Part shown: in pieces, positions 21,345 to 29,812 of the stretch | Numbering within the stretch: the stretch's first letter is position 1 | Layout: every line of letters starts with the position of its first letter | Program-made: the position numbers and the translations under genes | DNA from: Actinospineispora acaciae DSM 45401 | GTDB lineage: Bacteria; Actinomycetota; Actinomycetes; Mycobacteriales; Pseudonocardiaceae | Reading direction: 5' to 3' | Length of the DNA: 64,000 nucleotides | Assembly: GCF_000620785.1 (NCBI RefSeq) | Contig: NZ_JIAI01000001.1 | Span: forward strand, 62,001-126,000 | Notes under the pieces: generated by a model | What the model saw: only the letters and a program-made list of their open reading frames with translations | What the model was told of the DNA's origin: nothing | The model's database searches: none

Positions 21345-22385
21345 ATGCGACTGGGACTGCAGCTGGGGTACTGGGGCGCCGGTCCGCCGGACGGTGCCGA
21401 GGATCTGGTGCTGGCGGCCGAGCGGGCCGGGTTCGACGCGGTGTTCGCCGCCGAGTCGTGGGGCTCGGACGCGTTCACCCCGCTGGCCTGGTGGGGGTCG
21501 CGGACGGAGCGGGTGCTGCTGGGGACATCGGTGGCCCAGTTGTCCGCGCGCAGCCCCACGTCGTGCGCGATGCACGCGCTGACCCTGGACCACCTGTCCG
21601 GCGGGCGGGCGGTGCTCGGGCTCGGGGTGTCCGGGCCGCAGGTCGTGGAGGGCTGGTACGGCGCGCCGTTCGGCAAGCCACTGGCCCGCACCAGGGAGTA
21701 CGTCTCGATCGTGCGCCAGGTGCTCGCGCGGGAGGCCCCGGTGCGCAACGACGGGCCGCACTACCCGCTGCCCTACGCCGGCGACGGGGCGCTCGGGCTG
21801 GGCAAGCCGCTGCGCCCGATCACCCATCCACTGCGCGCTGACCTGCCGATCTGGCTGGGCGCCGAGGGTCCGCGCAACGTTGCGCTGGCCGCCGAGATCG
21901 CCGACGGCTGGCTGGCCATCTACTACTCGCCCAAGCTCGCGCCCACCTACCGGGAGTGGCTCGACGAGGGCTTCGCCCGGTCCGGTGCCCGCCGTCGACG
22001 CGGGGACTTCACGGTGGCCGCGAGCTGCCAGGTGGTGGTCACCGAGGACCCGGCCGCCGAGATCGCCGCGTTGAAACGTTCCATGGCGCTCTACCTGGGC
22101 GGGATGGGAGCGCCGGGGATGAACTTCCACGCCGACGTGTTCCGCCGGATGGGCTACGCCGCCGAGGTGGCCGAGATCGGTGAGCTGTTCCGCGCAGGGC
22201 GCCGTGACGACGCCGTCGCCGCCGTGCCCGACGAGCTGGTTGCCGACACCGCGATCATCGGCCCGCCGGCCACCGTGCGCGCCGAGGTGGCCCGCTGGGC
22301 CGAGGCAGGGGTGGACATGTTGATCGTGTCCTGCCGCGACACCGGCCAGGCGCGAGCCCTCGCCGACACCCTTGCCAGCGTGTGA
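21345..22385 (+). CDS. LLM-class F420-dependent oxidoreductase, Rv3520c-like
   Basis: 346 residues, starting MRLGLQLGYWGAGPPDGAEDL after GGAGGGAG. Signs of the family: GFDAVFAAESWGSDAFTPLAWW, LLGTSVAQLSARSPTSCAMHALTLDHLSGGRAVLGLGVSGP. Size and position beside DUF35/ltp4/ltp3 match Rv3520c of the mycobacterial KstR regulon. Here it is divergent from them. The steroid reaction is not established. Confidence 0.85.
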   Translation: MRLGLQLGYWGAGPPDGAEDLVLAAERAGFDAVFAAESWGSDAFTPLAWWGSRTERVLLGTSVAQLSARSPTSCAMHALTLDHLSGGRAVLGLGVSGPQVVEGWYGAPFGKPLARTREYVSIVRQVLAREAPVRNDGPHYPLPYAGDGALGLGKPLRPITHPLRADLPIWLGAEGPRNVALAAEIADGWLAIYYSPKLAPTYREWLDEGFARSGARRRRGDFTVAASCQVVVTEDPAAEIAALKRSMALYLGGMGAPGMNFHADVFRRMGYAAEVAEIGELFRAGRRDDAVAAVPDELVADTAIIGPPATVRAEVARWAEAGVDMLIVSCRDTGQARALADTLASV

Positions 22386-22396
22386 AACAAGTTCTA
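22383..22396. promoter_or_regulatory. KstR operator for the acyl-CoA synthetase gene
   Basis: TGAAACAAGTTCTA, an exact TnnAACnnGTTnnA match. It begins on the stop codon of the preceding LLM gene and ends 11 bp before the GTG start at 22408, so the transcript is probably leaderless. Confidence 0.85.
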
Positions 22397-22407
22397 GTTT
22401 GGCACCC

Positions 22408-23952
22408 GTGACAGCCCTGGGCCTGTGGAACATCGCCGCGTCCGAACCGCACCGGCTGGCGGTGGTCGCGCCGGACGGCCGGGAGGTGACCTACCGCCAA
22501 CTGGCCGCCGACGCGGACCGGTACGGGCGCGGGCTGCGCGCGCTCGGGCTGCGGGCGGGCGACGCCATCGTGCTGCTGCTGCCCAACGGCGCGGACATGC
22601 TCGCCGCGCACTTCGCCGCGCTGCAGACCGGCCTGTACATCGTCGCGGTGAACTGGCACCTGGTCGGGCCGGAGGTGGCCTACATCCTCTCCGACAGCGG
22701 CGCCAAGGCGTTCGTGGCGCACGAGCGGTTCGCCCCGGTCGCGGCGGCCGCCGCCGAGGAGGCCGGCCTGCCGCCCGAGGCCCGGTTCGCGGTCGGCGAG
22801 GTGCCCGGGTTCCGGCCGCTGGCCGAGCTGGGTGCCGACGAACCGCCGGGGCGGCCGGAGGAGCGGACCATGGGCGGCCCGATGCTCTACACCTCGGGCA
22901 CCACCGGCCGGCCCAAGGGCGTGCGGCGCCCGCTCACCGGCGCGGACCCGGACGACGTGCCGGGCACCGCGCTGTGGTTCTTCGGCATCTTCGGGCTGGA
23001 GCCGCACGACGGGCACGTGCACCTGTGCGGCTCGCCGCTCTACCACACCGCCGTGCTGAACTTCGTCACGATCTCCATCCAGCTCGGGCACCCGGCCGTG
23101 CTGATGGACCGCTGGACGCCGGCGGAGATGCTGCGGCTGATCGAGCGGTACCGGGTGACCCACAGCCACATGGTGCCCACCCAGTTCTCCCGGCTGCTGG
23201 CGCTGCCGGAGGCGGAGCGCACGCGCCATGACCTGTCCTCGCTGCGGGTGATGATCCACGGGGCGGCGCCGTGCCCGATGGAGGTCAAGCGGCGGATGCT
23301 GGACTGGTGGGGGCCGGTGGTCACGGAGTACTACGCGGCCACCGAGGGCGGCGGTACCACGATCACCGCCGAGGAGTGGCTGCGCAAGCCGGGGTCGGTG
23401 GGGCGGGCCTGGCCGGGGTCGGTGGTCGCGGTGCTCGACGAGGACGGGCGCGAGCTGCCGCCCGGCGAGCCTGGGCTGGTCTATTTACGGATGGGGACGT
23501 CCTCCTTCGAGTACCACCGCGACCGGGAGAAGACGAAGGCGGCGCGGGTCGGCGACCTGTTCACCCTGGGCGACGTCGGGCACCTGGACGAGGACGGCTA
23601 CCTGTTCCTGCACGACCGCAAGAGCGACATGATCATCACCGGCGGGGTGAACGTCTACCCGGCCGAGATCGAGGGCGAGCTGGCCGGTCATCCCAAGGTC
23701 GCCGACGTGGCCGTGTTCGGCATCCCGCACCCGGACTGGGGAGAGGAGATCAAGGCGGTGGTGCAGCCCGCCGACGGCGTGACGCCGGACGACGCGCTGA
23801 CCGAGGAGCTACTGGCCTTCGCCGGCACCCGGCTGGCCAGGTTCAAGCTGCCACGTACCGTGGACTATGTGGCCGAGCTGCCGCGCGACCCGAACGGCAA
23901 GCTGTACAAGCGGCGGCTGCGCGAGCCTTACTGGGCCGAGCGCACCGTGTAG
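22408..23952 (+). CDS. Acyl-CoA synthetase (FadD family)
   Basis: AMP-forming acyl/steroid-CoA ligase, 514 residues. P-loop-like YTSGTTGRPKGV at about residue 161, EYYAATEGGG adenine motif, GDVGHLDEDGYLFLHDRKSDMIITGGVNVYP hinge, and catalytic Lys in PNGKLYKRRL near the C-terminus. It is a complete, active-looking enzyme distinct from FadD19 at 28199. It may activate a shortened side chain or a ring fragment (roles held by FadD17 and FadD3 elsewhere), which I cannot decide between. Start GTG 22408 lies right after a KstR operator. Confidence 0.87.
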   Translation: MTALGLWNIAASEPHRLAVVAPDGREVTYRQLAADADRYGRGLRALGLRAGDAIVLLLPNGADMLAAHFAALQTGLYIVAVNWHLVGPEVAYILSDSGAKAFVAHERFAPVAAAAAEEAGLPPEARFAVGEVPGFRPLAELGADEPPGRPEERTMGGPMLYTSGTTGRPKGVRRPLTGADPDDVPGTALWFFGIFGLEPHDGHVHLCGSPLYHTAVLNFVTISIQLGHPAVLMDRWTPAEMLRLIERYRVTHSHMVPTQFSRLLALPEAERTRHDLSSLRVMIHGAAPCPMEVKRRMLDWWGPVVTEYYAATEGGGTTITAEEWLRKPGSVGRAWPGSVVAVLDEDGRELPPGEPGLVYLRMGTSSFEYHRDREKTKAARVGDLFTLGDVGHLDEDGYLFLHDRKSDMIITGGVNVYPAEIEGELAGHPKVADVAVFGIPHPDWGEEIKAVVQPADGVTPDDALTEELLAFAGTRLARFKLPRTVDYVAELPRDPNGKLYKRRLREPYWAERTV

Positions 23953-24001
23953 TCGGGCGGCTGCGTAAGGTACGGCCACCGGCGAGGGACGGGAGCGAGC
24001 G

Positions 24002-24364
24002 GTGCGGCAGCGGTTGTGGTGGCAGGTGCCGCTGCTGCTGTTGTCGCTGTTGCTGGCCGGCGGGGCGCTGCGCGCGGACACCCAGTCCGGCATCGACTTC
24101 GCGTCCACCGACTGGTCGGCGAGCGACCCGCTGGCGTCCACGATCGCCGCGCCGTCCACGCCCGCCGCGCCCGGCAAGGTCCGTCTCCAGGACCTGACGA
24201 CCGGCCACCCGGACCTCGAACCGGCGCCGGCCGACGGCGTGGTCGCGGACCTGTCGTACGAACCGCTGTTGCGCGCCCGGTCGGACCGCACGCCGGACAT
24301 CGCCGTGCGCCCGGTCGACCTGTCCCATCCGCGCCTTGGTCGAGCCCCGCCCCAGCCGGCCTGA
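24002..24364 (+). CDS. Secreted protein of unknown function, 120 aa
   Basis: GTG start with GGGAG just upstream. N-terminal signal peptide (RQRLWWQVPLLLLSLLLAGG, cleavage near residue 24), then a Pro/Ala- and Asp-rich, low-complexity mature part without cysteines. No family recognised. It precedes a small membrane protein and an acyltransferase, so an envelope role is possible. Confidence 0.6.
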   Translation: MRQRLWWQVPLLLLSLLLAGGALRADTQSGIDFASTDWSASDPLASTIAAPSTPAAPGKVRLQDLTTGHPDLEPAPADGVVADLSYEPLLRARSDRTPDIAVRPVDLSHPRLGRAPPQPA

Positions 24365-24496
24365 GCCGACGGTTCTCGCATCCCGGATCGACAACGATTC
24401 CGGGCGCGTCGGCATATGCCCTCTGACACAAAGCTGAGGTAACTCGTTCGCGCGTTCGGCGTTTTCGGCGCGCGCATTTCGACCAAGGGGCATGCC

Positions 24497-24661
24497 TTGT
24501 TCATTCTTGCTGTTCTCGTCCTGTTGATTGCCGCCCTCGGTATCGGCCTGCTCGTCGCGATGAGCGTGCGCGACGAACCGCTGCTCGGCGTGTTCGGGCT
24601 GATCGCCCTGAGCGCCGCCGGAATGGCCGGATCCGCCTACGGGGTGCTCACCAGCGCCTAG
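24497..24661 (+). CDS. Small two-helix membrane protein, 54 aa (TTG start)
   Basis: A short gene with AAGGGG 6 bp before TTG 24497. It encodes two hydrophobic segments (FILAVLVLLIAALGIGLLVA and LLGVFGLIALSAAGMAGSAY) joined by a charged turn SVRDEP, ending at TAG 24661, 30 bp before the acyltransferase gene. The overlapping ATG at 24492 gives only an 11-residue frame. Unknown function; it may be an accessory to the acyltransferase. Confidence 0.5.
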   Translation: MFILAVLVLLIAALGIGLLVAMSVRDEPLLGVFGLIALSAAGMAGSAYGVLTSA

Positions 24662-24691
24662 AGCCCGGGTTCGATCTACAGAGGAGGGGCG

Positions 24692-26719
24692 GTGGCCCGA
24701 GCGTATCGACCCGAGCTGCAAGGCCTGCGCGCGCTGGCGGCGCTGCTGGTGGTCGTCTACCACGTCTGGCTGGGCCGGGTGTCCGGCGGCGTCGACGTGT
24801 TCTTCGTGATCTCCGGGTTCCTGCTCACCGGCCAGCTGGTCAGGGCCGGGGAGCGGGGCGCGGTCGCGCTGCGCGCGGTGTACGCGCGGATGGTCGGGCG
24901 GCTGCTGCCGGCCTCGGTCACCGTGCTGCTCGCGATCATCGCGGTGGGCGTGGTGCTGCTGCCGGAGAACCGCTGGTTCGGCACCATCCGCGAGGTCATC
25001 GCCTCGGTGCTGTTCGTGGAGAACTGGCAGCTCGCGGCGGACTCGGCCGACTACTTCGCCCAGCACGGCGCGGCCAGCGTGGTGCAGCACTTCTGGTCGC
25101 TGTCCGTGCAGGGCCAGTTCTTCCTGCTCTGGCCGCTGGTCGGGGTCGCGGTGGTGTGGCTGGGGCGGCGGCTGCGGGTGTCGCCGCGCGCCGGGTTCGG
25201 CGCGGTGAGCGCGGTCGTGCTGGTCGGTTCGCTGGCGTACTCGGTCTGGCTGACCTCGGTGAACCAGCCGCTGGCCTACTTCGACACCCTCGCAAGGGCA
25301 TGGGAGTTCGCGCTCGGCGGGCTGTTGGCGCTGGTCATCGACGCGGTGCCGCTGCCGCGCGCGGTCCGGATCGGGCTGGGCTGGGCCGGGGTGGCCGGGC
25401 TGGTGAGCTGCGGGCTGGTGCTCACCGTCGGCACCCAGTTCCCCGGGTACGTGGCGCTGTGGCCGACGCTGTCCGCGGTCGCCGTGCTGGCCGCCGGGGC
25501 GAGCGACAGCCGGATCGGGGTGGACCGGATCCTGGCGTCGCGGCCGCTGCGCCGGCTCGGTGACCTGAGCTTCGGGCTGTACCTGTGGCACTGGCCGATC
25601 CTGGTGTTGTTCCTGGTCAGCCAGGAGCGCGAGGAGCCGGGGCCGCTCGGCGGGGCCGCCGTGATCGCGCTGTCGCTGCTGCTCGCCGCCGGCACGCACC
25701 ACCTGGTCGAACGCCCGGTCGTGGCAGTGGCAGGGGCCGCCCGCACCTCCGGTGGCGCCGAACGCCGCACCCCCAGGCTCGCGGTCGCCGCGCTGCTGCC
25801 GGTGCTGATGGCGTGCGGGGTGTGGCAGGGCGTCAGCGCGCGCAAGGCGCAGTCGTACGCGCTGACGTTCGACGACCCCGACCACCCGGGGGCGCTCGCC
25901 ATGAGGGCGGACTTCGAGTACTGGGGCGCGCAGGACCCGCCGCTGGCCCCGCCGTTCGTGTCGCTGCCCGACGACTGGGCCAGCGTCGAGGGCCTGCGCT
26001 GCGAGGACTCCCCGCGCGGCGGTGACCTGGAGATCTGCCGGCTGGCCAGCCCCGGCCCGCCCACCCGCAAGGTCGTGCTGGTCGGCGACTCGCACCCGAC
26101 CCAGTTCCTCGCGGCCCTGCGCCCGATCGCGCAGCGGCGCCACTGGGAGATCATCATGATGTCCCGGCCCGGCTGCCCGTACTCGGCCGACTCCGAGATC
26201 CTCCCCGACGACCGGCAGTGCCTGGACTGGAACGCCGCCGCGACCGAGGAGATCCTGGCCGACCCGCCCGACTTCGTGTTCACCATGGCCACCCGCGACG
26301 TCCGCGCCGGCCTGACCGAGCACACGCCCGCCGGCTTCGTCGCGCAATGGCAGAAGCTCGAAACCGAGTCGATCCCGGTACTGGCCGTCCGCGACAATCC
26401 CCGCTACGCCCGCTCGCCGGCCGGCTGTGTCGAGGCCGGCCGGGTGGACGTCGCCGAATGCGGCACGCCCCGGGCCGACCTGCTGGCCCCGACGGCGCCC
26501 TATCGGGAACTCTCCGACGTGCCGCCGAACGTATTGTTCCTCGATTTCAGCGACTACTACTGCGACCCGGAGATGTGCCCGGCGGTCATCGGTAATATCC
26601 TCGTCTACAAGGATGACAACCATCTCAGCGCGACGTATCTCACCAGCATGGCCGGCATCGTGGAAAACGCCATCGACAGCGCCCTGGACCGTTACGCCGC
26701 GAGAAACTCCCCGTCGTGA
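24692..26719 (+). CDS. Acyltransferase-3 membrane protein with C-terminal SGNH domain (OafA/YrhL-like)
   Basis: 675 residues. The N-terminal half (about 1-350) is the acyltransferase-3 domain with about ten membrane helices: YRPELQGLRALAALLVVVYH, GGVDVFFVISGFLLTGQL, QHFWSLSVQGQFFLLWPL, SFGLYLWHWPILV. The C-terminal half is an extracytoplasmic SGNH domain with VLVGDSHPTQF and DDNHLSATY. Such fusions O-acetylate or succinylate cell-wall or capsule glycans. GTG start behind AGAGGAGGGG. Substrate unknown. Confidence 0.9.
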   Translation: MARAYRPELQGLRALAALLVVVYHVWLGRVSGGVDVFFVISGFLLTGQLVRAGERGAVALRAVYARMVGRLLPASVTVLLAIIAVGVVLLPENRWFGTIREVIASVLFVENWQLAADSADYFAQHGAASVVQHFWSLSVQGQFFLLWPLVGVAVVWLGRRLRVSPRAGFGAVSAVVLVGSLAYSVWLTSVNQPLAYFDTLARAWEFALGGLLALVIDAVPLPRAVRIGLGWAGVAGLVSCGLVLTVGTQFPGYVALWPTLSAVAVLAAGASDSRIGVDRILASRPLRRLGDLSFGLYLWHWPILVLFLVSQEREEPGPLGGAAVIALSLLLAAGTHHLVERPVVAVAGAARTSGGAERRTPRLAVAALLPVLMACGVWQGVSARKAQSYALTFDDPDHPGALAMRADFEYWGAQDPPLAPPFVSLPDDWASVEGLRCEDSPRGGDLEICRLASPGPPTRKVVLVGDSHPTQFLAALRPIAQRRHWEIIMMSRPGCPYSADSEILPDDRQCLDWNAAATEEILADPPDFVFTMATRDVRAGLTEHTPAGFVAQWQKLETESIPVLAVRDNPRYARSPAGCVEAGRVDVAECGTPRADLLAPTAPYRELSDVPPNVLFLDFSDYYCDPEMCPAVIGNILVYKDDNHLSATYLTSMAGIVENAIDSALDRYAARNSPS

Positions 26720-26737
26720 CGGCGAACGGAGCCAGGA

Positions 26738-27199
26738 ATGAACCGCAGGGACCAGATCAGGATGTCCGACGAGGAGATCGCCGCGTTCCTCGCCGAGGAG
26801 CGAACCCTGATCGTGGCCAGCCACGGCGCCGGCGGCCACCCCCACGTCGTCCCCATGTGGTTCGCCATGCTGGACGGCAAGCCCGCGTTCTGGACCTACC
26901 GCACCTCGCAGAAGGTCCTCAACCTCCGCCGTGACCCCCGCCTGTCCTGCCTCGTCGAAGCCGGCGAGACCTACCCCGAACTGCGCGGCGTGAGCATCGA
27001 AGGCACCGCCGAGATCGTCGAAGACCCCGACCAGACCCTCCACATCGGCGCCGCCGTGGCCGAACGCTTCGCCGGCCCCCTCGACGACACCGCGAGAGAA
27101 GGCCTACGCCGCTCCGGAGCCAAACGCGTCGCCATCCTCGTCCACCCCACCAAGACCGTCACCTGGGACCACCGCAAGCTCCCCACCAGCACGTACTAG
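26738..27199 (+). CDS. F420/FMN-dependent split-barrel protein (PPOX class)
   Basis: 153 residues, PNPOx-like: EERTLIVASHGAGGHPHVVPMWFAMLDGKPAFWTYRTSQKVLNLRRDP is the standard N-terminal barrel. GVSIEGTAEIVED and a KTVTWDHRKL end follow, a variant of the TIGR03618-type F420 proteins. ATG 26738 lies 18 bp after the acyltransferase stop. Substrate unknown. Confidence 0.82.
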   Translation: MNRRDQIRMSDEEIAAFLAEERTLIVASHGAGGHPHVVPMWFAMLDGKPAFWTYRTSQKVLNLRRDPRLSCLVEAGETYPELRGVSIEGTAEIVEDPDQTLHIGAAVAERFAGPLDDTAREGLRRSGAKRVAILVHPTKTVTWDHRKLPTSTY

Positions 27200-27220
27200 C
27201 GCGAGCCCGTACCAGCCCGC

Positions 27221-27261
27221 GAGTCGGGGATTTTGTCAGGGTGAGTCGCGGATTTCGTCAG
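27221..27261. repeat. Tandem 19-bp direct repeat, 22-bp period
   Basis: GAGTCGGGGATTTTGTCAG (27221-27239) and GAGTCGCGGATTTCGTCAG (27243-27261) differ at two positions. It lies between the split-barrel gene and palindromic element C, in the convergent gap. Confidence 0.6.
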
Positions 27262-27283
27262 CCGTGAGGCGGCCGCCGCCGTA

Positions 27284-27329
27284 CCCGTGAGTGGCTAGGG
27301 TCGTCATAGCGGCCCTAGCCACTCACGGG
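27284..27329 (-). repeat. Palindromic element copy C, 3' of echA19
   Basis: 46-bp dyad, arms 27284-27303 and 27310-27329 with one T/C difference (a G-U pair in RNA) around TCATAG. It starts three bases beyond the echA19 stop and fills the convergent gap, so it can act as a terminator. Its minus strand keeps the in-frame GGC-TAG that copies A and B have lost. Confidence 0.88.
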
Positions 27330-27332
27330 GTG

Positions 27333-28133
27333 TCAGCGGCCGTGGAACTGCGGGGTTCGCTTCTCGGCGAACGCGCGCGGACCCTCCTTGGCGTCCGCGC
27401 TGGCGAACACCGCCATGCCGAGCTTGGCCTCCTCGACGAAGGCGTCGTTCTCCGCCATGCCCTCGGTCTCGCGGATGGTCCGCAGGATGGCCTGGACCGC
27501 GAGCGGTCCGTTCGCCGCGACCTGTTCGGCCAGTTCCAGGGCCTTGGCCAGCGCCTGGCCGTCCGGCACCACGTGCCCGATCAGGCCAACGGACAGCGCC
27601 TCCTCGGCGGACAGGTGCCGGCCGGTGAGCAGCAGGTCGGCGGCCTGGGTGTACGGGATCTGGCGCGGCAGCCGCACCGCCGAGCCGCCCAACGGGAACA
27701 GCCCCCACCGCGCCTCGGACACCCCGAACCGCGCCCCGCGCCCGGCCACCCGGATGTCGGTGGCCTGCAGGATCTCGGTGCCGCCGGCGATGGCCGGGCC
27801 CTCCACGGCGGCGATCAGCGGCTTGGTCAGCCGCCGGCCCTTGAGCAGCGGCTCGATCACCGACAGGTCCCAGCCGCCGCCGGCGAAGGCGTCGCCGGGG
27901 TGCAGGGCGGTCATCGCCTTGAGGTCGGCGCCCGCGCAGAACGCCCCGCCTGCCCCGGTGAGCACGCAGGCCCGGATCTCCGGGTCGGCGTCCACCCGGT
28001 CCCAGGCCTCCTTCATGATCGCCATCATCGGGCCGGACAGGGCATTGCGTGCGCGAGGCCGGTTCATCGTCACGACCAGCACGGCGCCGCGCTGCTCGAC
28101 CAGGCAGTGCGGGGCCTCGTCGTCCACATCCAT
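27333..28133 (-). CDS. echA19: Enoyl-CoA hydratase, EchA19
   Basis: Crotonase-fold hydratase, 266 residues, expected to hydrate steroid side-chain enoyl-CoAs. Oxyanion-hole segments [11 protein letters not shown] and [13 protein letters not shown] are present; the catalytic region [33 protein letters not shown] follows. It is divergent from fadD19 exactly as echA19 and fadD19 are in Mycobacterium tuberculosis (Rv3516/Rv3515c), with a shared KstR operator. Confidence 0.88.
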   Translation of the reverse strand: MDVDDEAPHCLVEQRGAVLVVTMNRPRARNALSGPMMAIMKEAWDRVDADPEIRACVLTGAGGAFCAGADLKAMTALHPGDAFAGGGWDLSVIEPLLKGRRLTKPLIAAVEGPAIAGGTEILQATDIRVAGRGARFGVSEARWGLFPLGGSAVRLPRQIPYTQAADLLLTGRHLSAEEALSVGLIGHVVPDGQALAKALELAEQVAANGPLAVQAILRTIRETEGMAENDAFVEEAKLGMAVFASADAKEGPRAFAEKRTPQFHGR

Positions 28134-28173
28134 GAGTCACGCTCCCGCCGCCGGCCGACCTGTTGTCCGGAAC

Positions 28174-28187
28174 GATAACATGTTCTA
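28174..28187. promoter_or_regulatory. KstR operator between echA19 and fadD19
   Basis: GATAACATGTTCTA, one mismatch (first T) from TnnAACnnGTTnnA. It ends 11 bp before fadD19 and 40 bp before echA19, and probably serves both. Confidence 0.84.
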
Positions 28188-28198
28188 GTTTGGTGCCC

Positions 28199-29812
28199 AT
28201 GGCCCGGAACATCGCGGATCTGATCGAGCACGCCGTCGACCTCGTCCCTGATCGCACCGCGCTGGTCTGCGGCGAGCGTTCGGTGACCTACGCGCAACTG
28301 GAGGAACAGACCAACCGGCTGGCCCATCACCTGGCCGAACACGGCGTCGGGCCGGGCGACCACATCGGCGTCCAGTGCCAGAACTCGATCGAGGCGGTCC
28401 AGGCCATGATCGCGGCGTACAAGCTGCGCGCGGTGGCCATCAACGTGAACTACCGCTACGTCGAGAACGAGTTGCGGTATTTGTTCGACAACGCCGACCT
28501 GGTCGCGCTGGTGCACGACCGTCGCTACACCGACCGGGTGGCGCCGGTGCTGCCGGAGGTGCCGGGGCTGCGGCACGTGCTGGTGGTGGAGGACGGCAGC
28601 GATGTGGCGGTGCCCGAGGGGCACGGGGTGGGCTACGACGCGGCGGTGGCCGGCGGCTCCCCGGAGCGGGACTTCGAGGCGCGCAGCGGTGACGACACGT
28701 ACGTGCTCTACACCGGCGGCACCACCGGCATGCCCAAGGGCGTGCTGTGGCGCCACGAGGACGTGTGGCGCGCGCTGGGCGGCGGTGTGGACTTCATGAG
28801 CGGCGAGCCGCTGGCCGACGAGTTTGCGCAGTCGCAGGCCGGCAAGGGCTTCGGGCTGGTCCGGATGTGCCTGTCGCCGCTGATCCACGGCGCGGCGCAG
28901 TGGTCGGTGCTGCCGGCGCTGTTCGGCTGTGGCACGGCGGTGCTGATGCCGGGCTTCGACCCGGTCACGGCGTGGCGCGCGGTGGAGCGCAACCGGGTCA
29001 ACGTGATCACGCTGGTCGGCGACGCGATGGCGCGGCCGCTGATCGAGGCGTTCGACGACGGCGGCTACGACGCCTCCTCGGTGGTGGCGATCTCCAGCCA
29101 CGGCGCGCTGTTCTCCCCGGCGGTGCGGGAGCGGTTCCTGGCCGCGCTGCCGAACACGGTGCTCACCGATGCGGTCGGCTCCTCCGAGTCGGGCTTCACC
29201 GGCATCCAGCTGGTCGCCAAGGACGCCGAGCACTCCGGTGGCCCGAGGATCAACCCGGGGCCGGACGTGATCGTGATCGACGACGACGGCCACGCGGTGC
29301 CGCCGCGCTCCGGCGGGGTCGGGCTGCTCGGGCGCAGCGGGTACATCCCGTACGGGTACTACAAGGACGAGGAGAAGACGGCGGCGCTGTTCCGCGAGGT
29401 CGACGGCAAGCGGTACGTGGTGCCCGGCGACTTCGCGCGGATGGAGCCGGACGGGTCGATCACGCTGCTCGGCCGGGGCAACCTGTGCGTGAACACCGGC
29501 GGGGAGAAGGTCTTCCCCGAGGAGGTCGAGGGCGCGCTCAAGTCGCACCCGGACGTGTTCGACGCCCTGGTGATCGGGGTGCCGGACGAACGGCTGGGGC
29601 AGCGGGTCGGCGCACTGGTGCAGCCAAGGCCCGGCGCGACGCCCGACGCCGCCGCGCTGGACGCGCACGCGCGCACCCAGCTGGCCGGGTACAAGGTGCC
29701 GCGCAGCGTGTGGCTGGTGGACGAGGTCGGCCGCTCGCCCAACGGCAAGCCGGACTACCAGTGGGCGCGCGACCACGCCGCGTCGAACTCTCCGCTGGAG
29801 CGGGACGCCTGA
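28199..29812 (+). CDS. fadD19: Steroid side-chain acyl-CoA ligase, FadD19
   Basis: Activates C26/C27 steroid acids to CoA esters before beta-oxidation. 537 residues. The N-terminus NIADLIEHAVDLVPDRTALVCG and segment NYRYVENELRYLFDNADLVALVHDRRY match FadD19. AMP-binding motif YTGGTTGMPKGV is near residue 171, GSSESGF follows, and LGRGNLCVNTGGEKVFPEEVE with the terminal NGKPDYQWA lysine region completes the fold. In Rhodococcus FadD19 is required for C24-branched sterols. The start lies 11 bp after the KstR operator, so it is probably leaderless. The stop overlaps the next gene by one base. Confidence 0.93.
   Translation: MARNIADLIEHAVDLVPDRTALVCGERSVTYAQLEEQTNRLAHHLAEHGVGPGDHIGVQCQNSIEAVQAMIAAYKLRAVAINVNYRYVENELRYLFDNADLVALVHDRRYTDRVAPVLPEVPGLRHVLVVEDGSDVAVPEGHGVGYDAAVAGGSPERDFEARSGDDTYVLYTGGTTGMPKGVLWRHEDVWRALGGGVDFMSGEPLADEFAQSQAGKGFGLVRMCLSPLIHGAAQWSVLPALFGCGTAVLMPGFDPVTAWRAVERNRVNVITLVGDAMARPLIEAFDDGGYDASSVVAISSHGALFSPAVRERFLAALPNTVLTDAVGSSESGFTGIQLVAKDAEHSGGPRINPGPDVIVIDDDGHAVPPRSGGVGLLGRSGYIPYGYYKDEEKTAALFREVDGKRYVVPGDFARMEPDGSITLLGRGNLCVNTGGEKVFPEEVEGALKSHPDVFDALVIGVPDERLGQRVGALVQPRPGATPDAAALDAHARTQLAGYKVPRSVWLVDEVGRSPNGKPDYQWARDHAASNSPLERDA

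Noticed and set aside
23843..27043. 1066-codon open frame on the minus strand
   Set aside because: It runs antisense through the acyltransferase and acyl-CoA synthetase genes. Its product is Arg/Gly/Gln/His-rich low-complexity sequence, typical of antisense frames in high-GC DNA.
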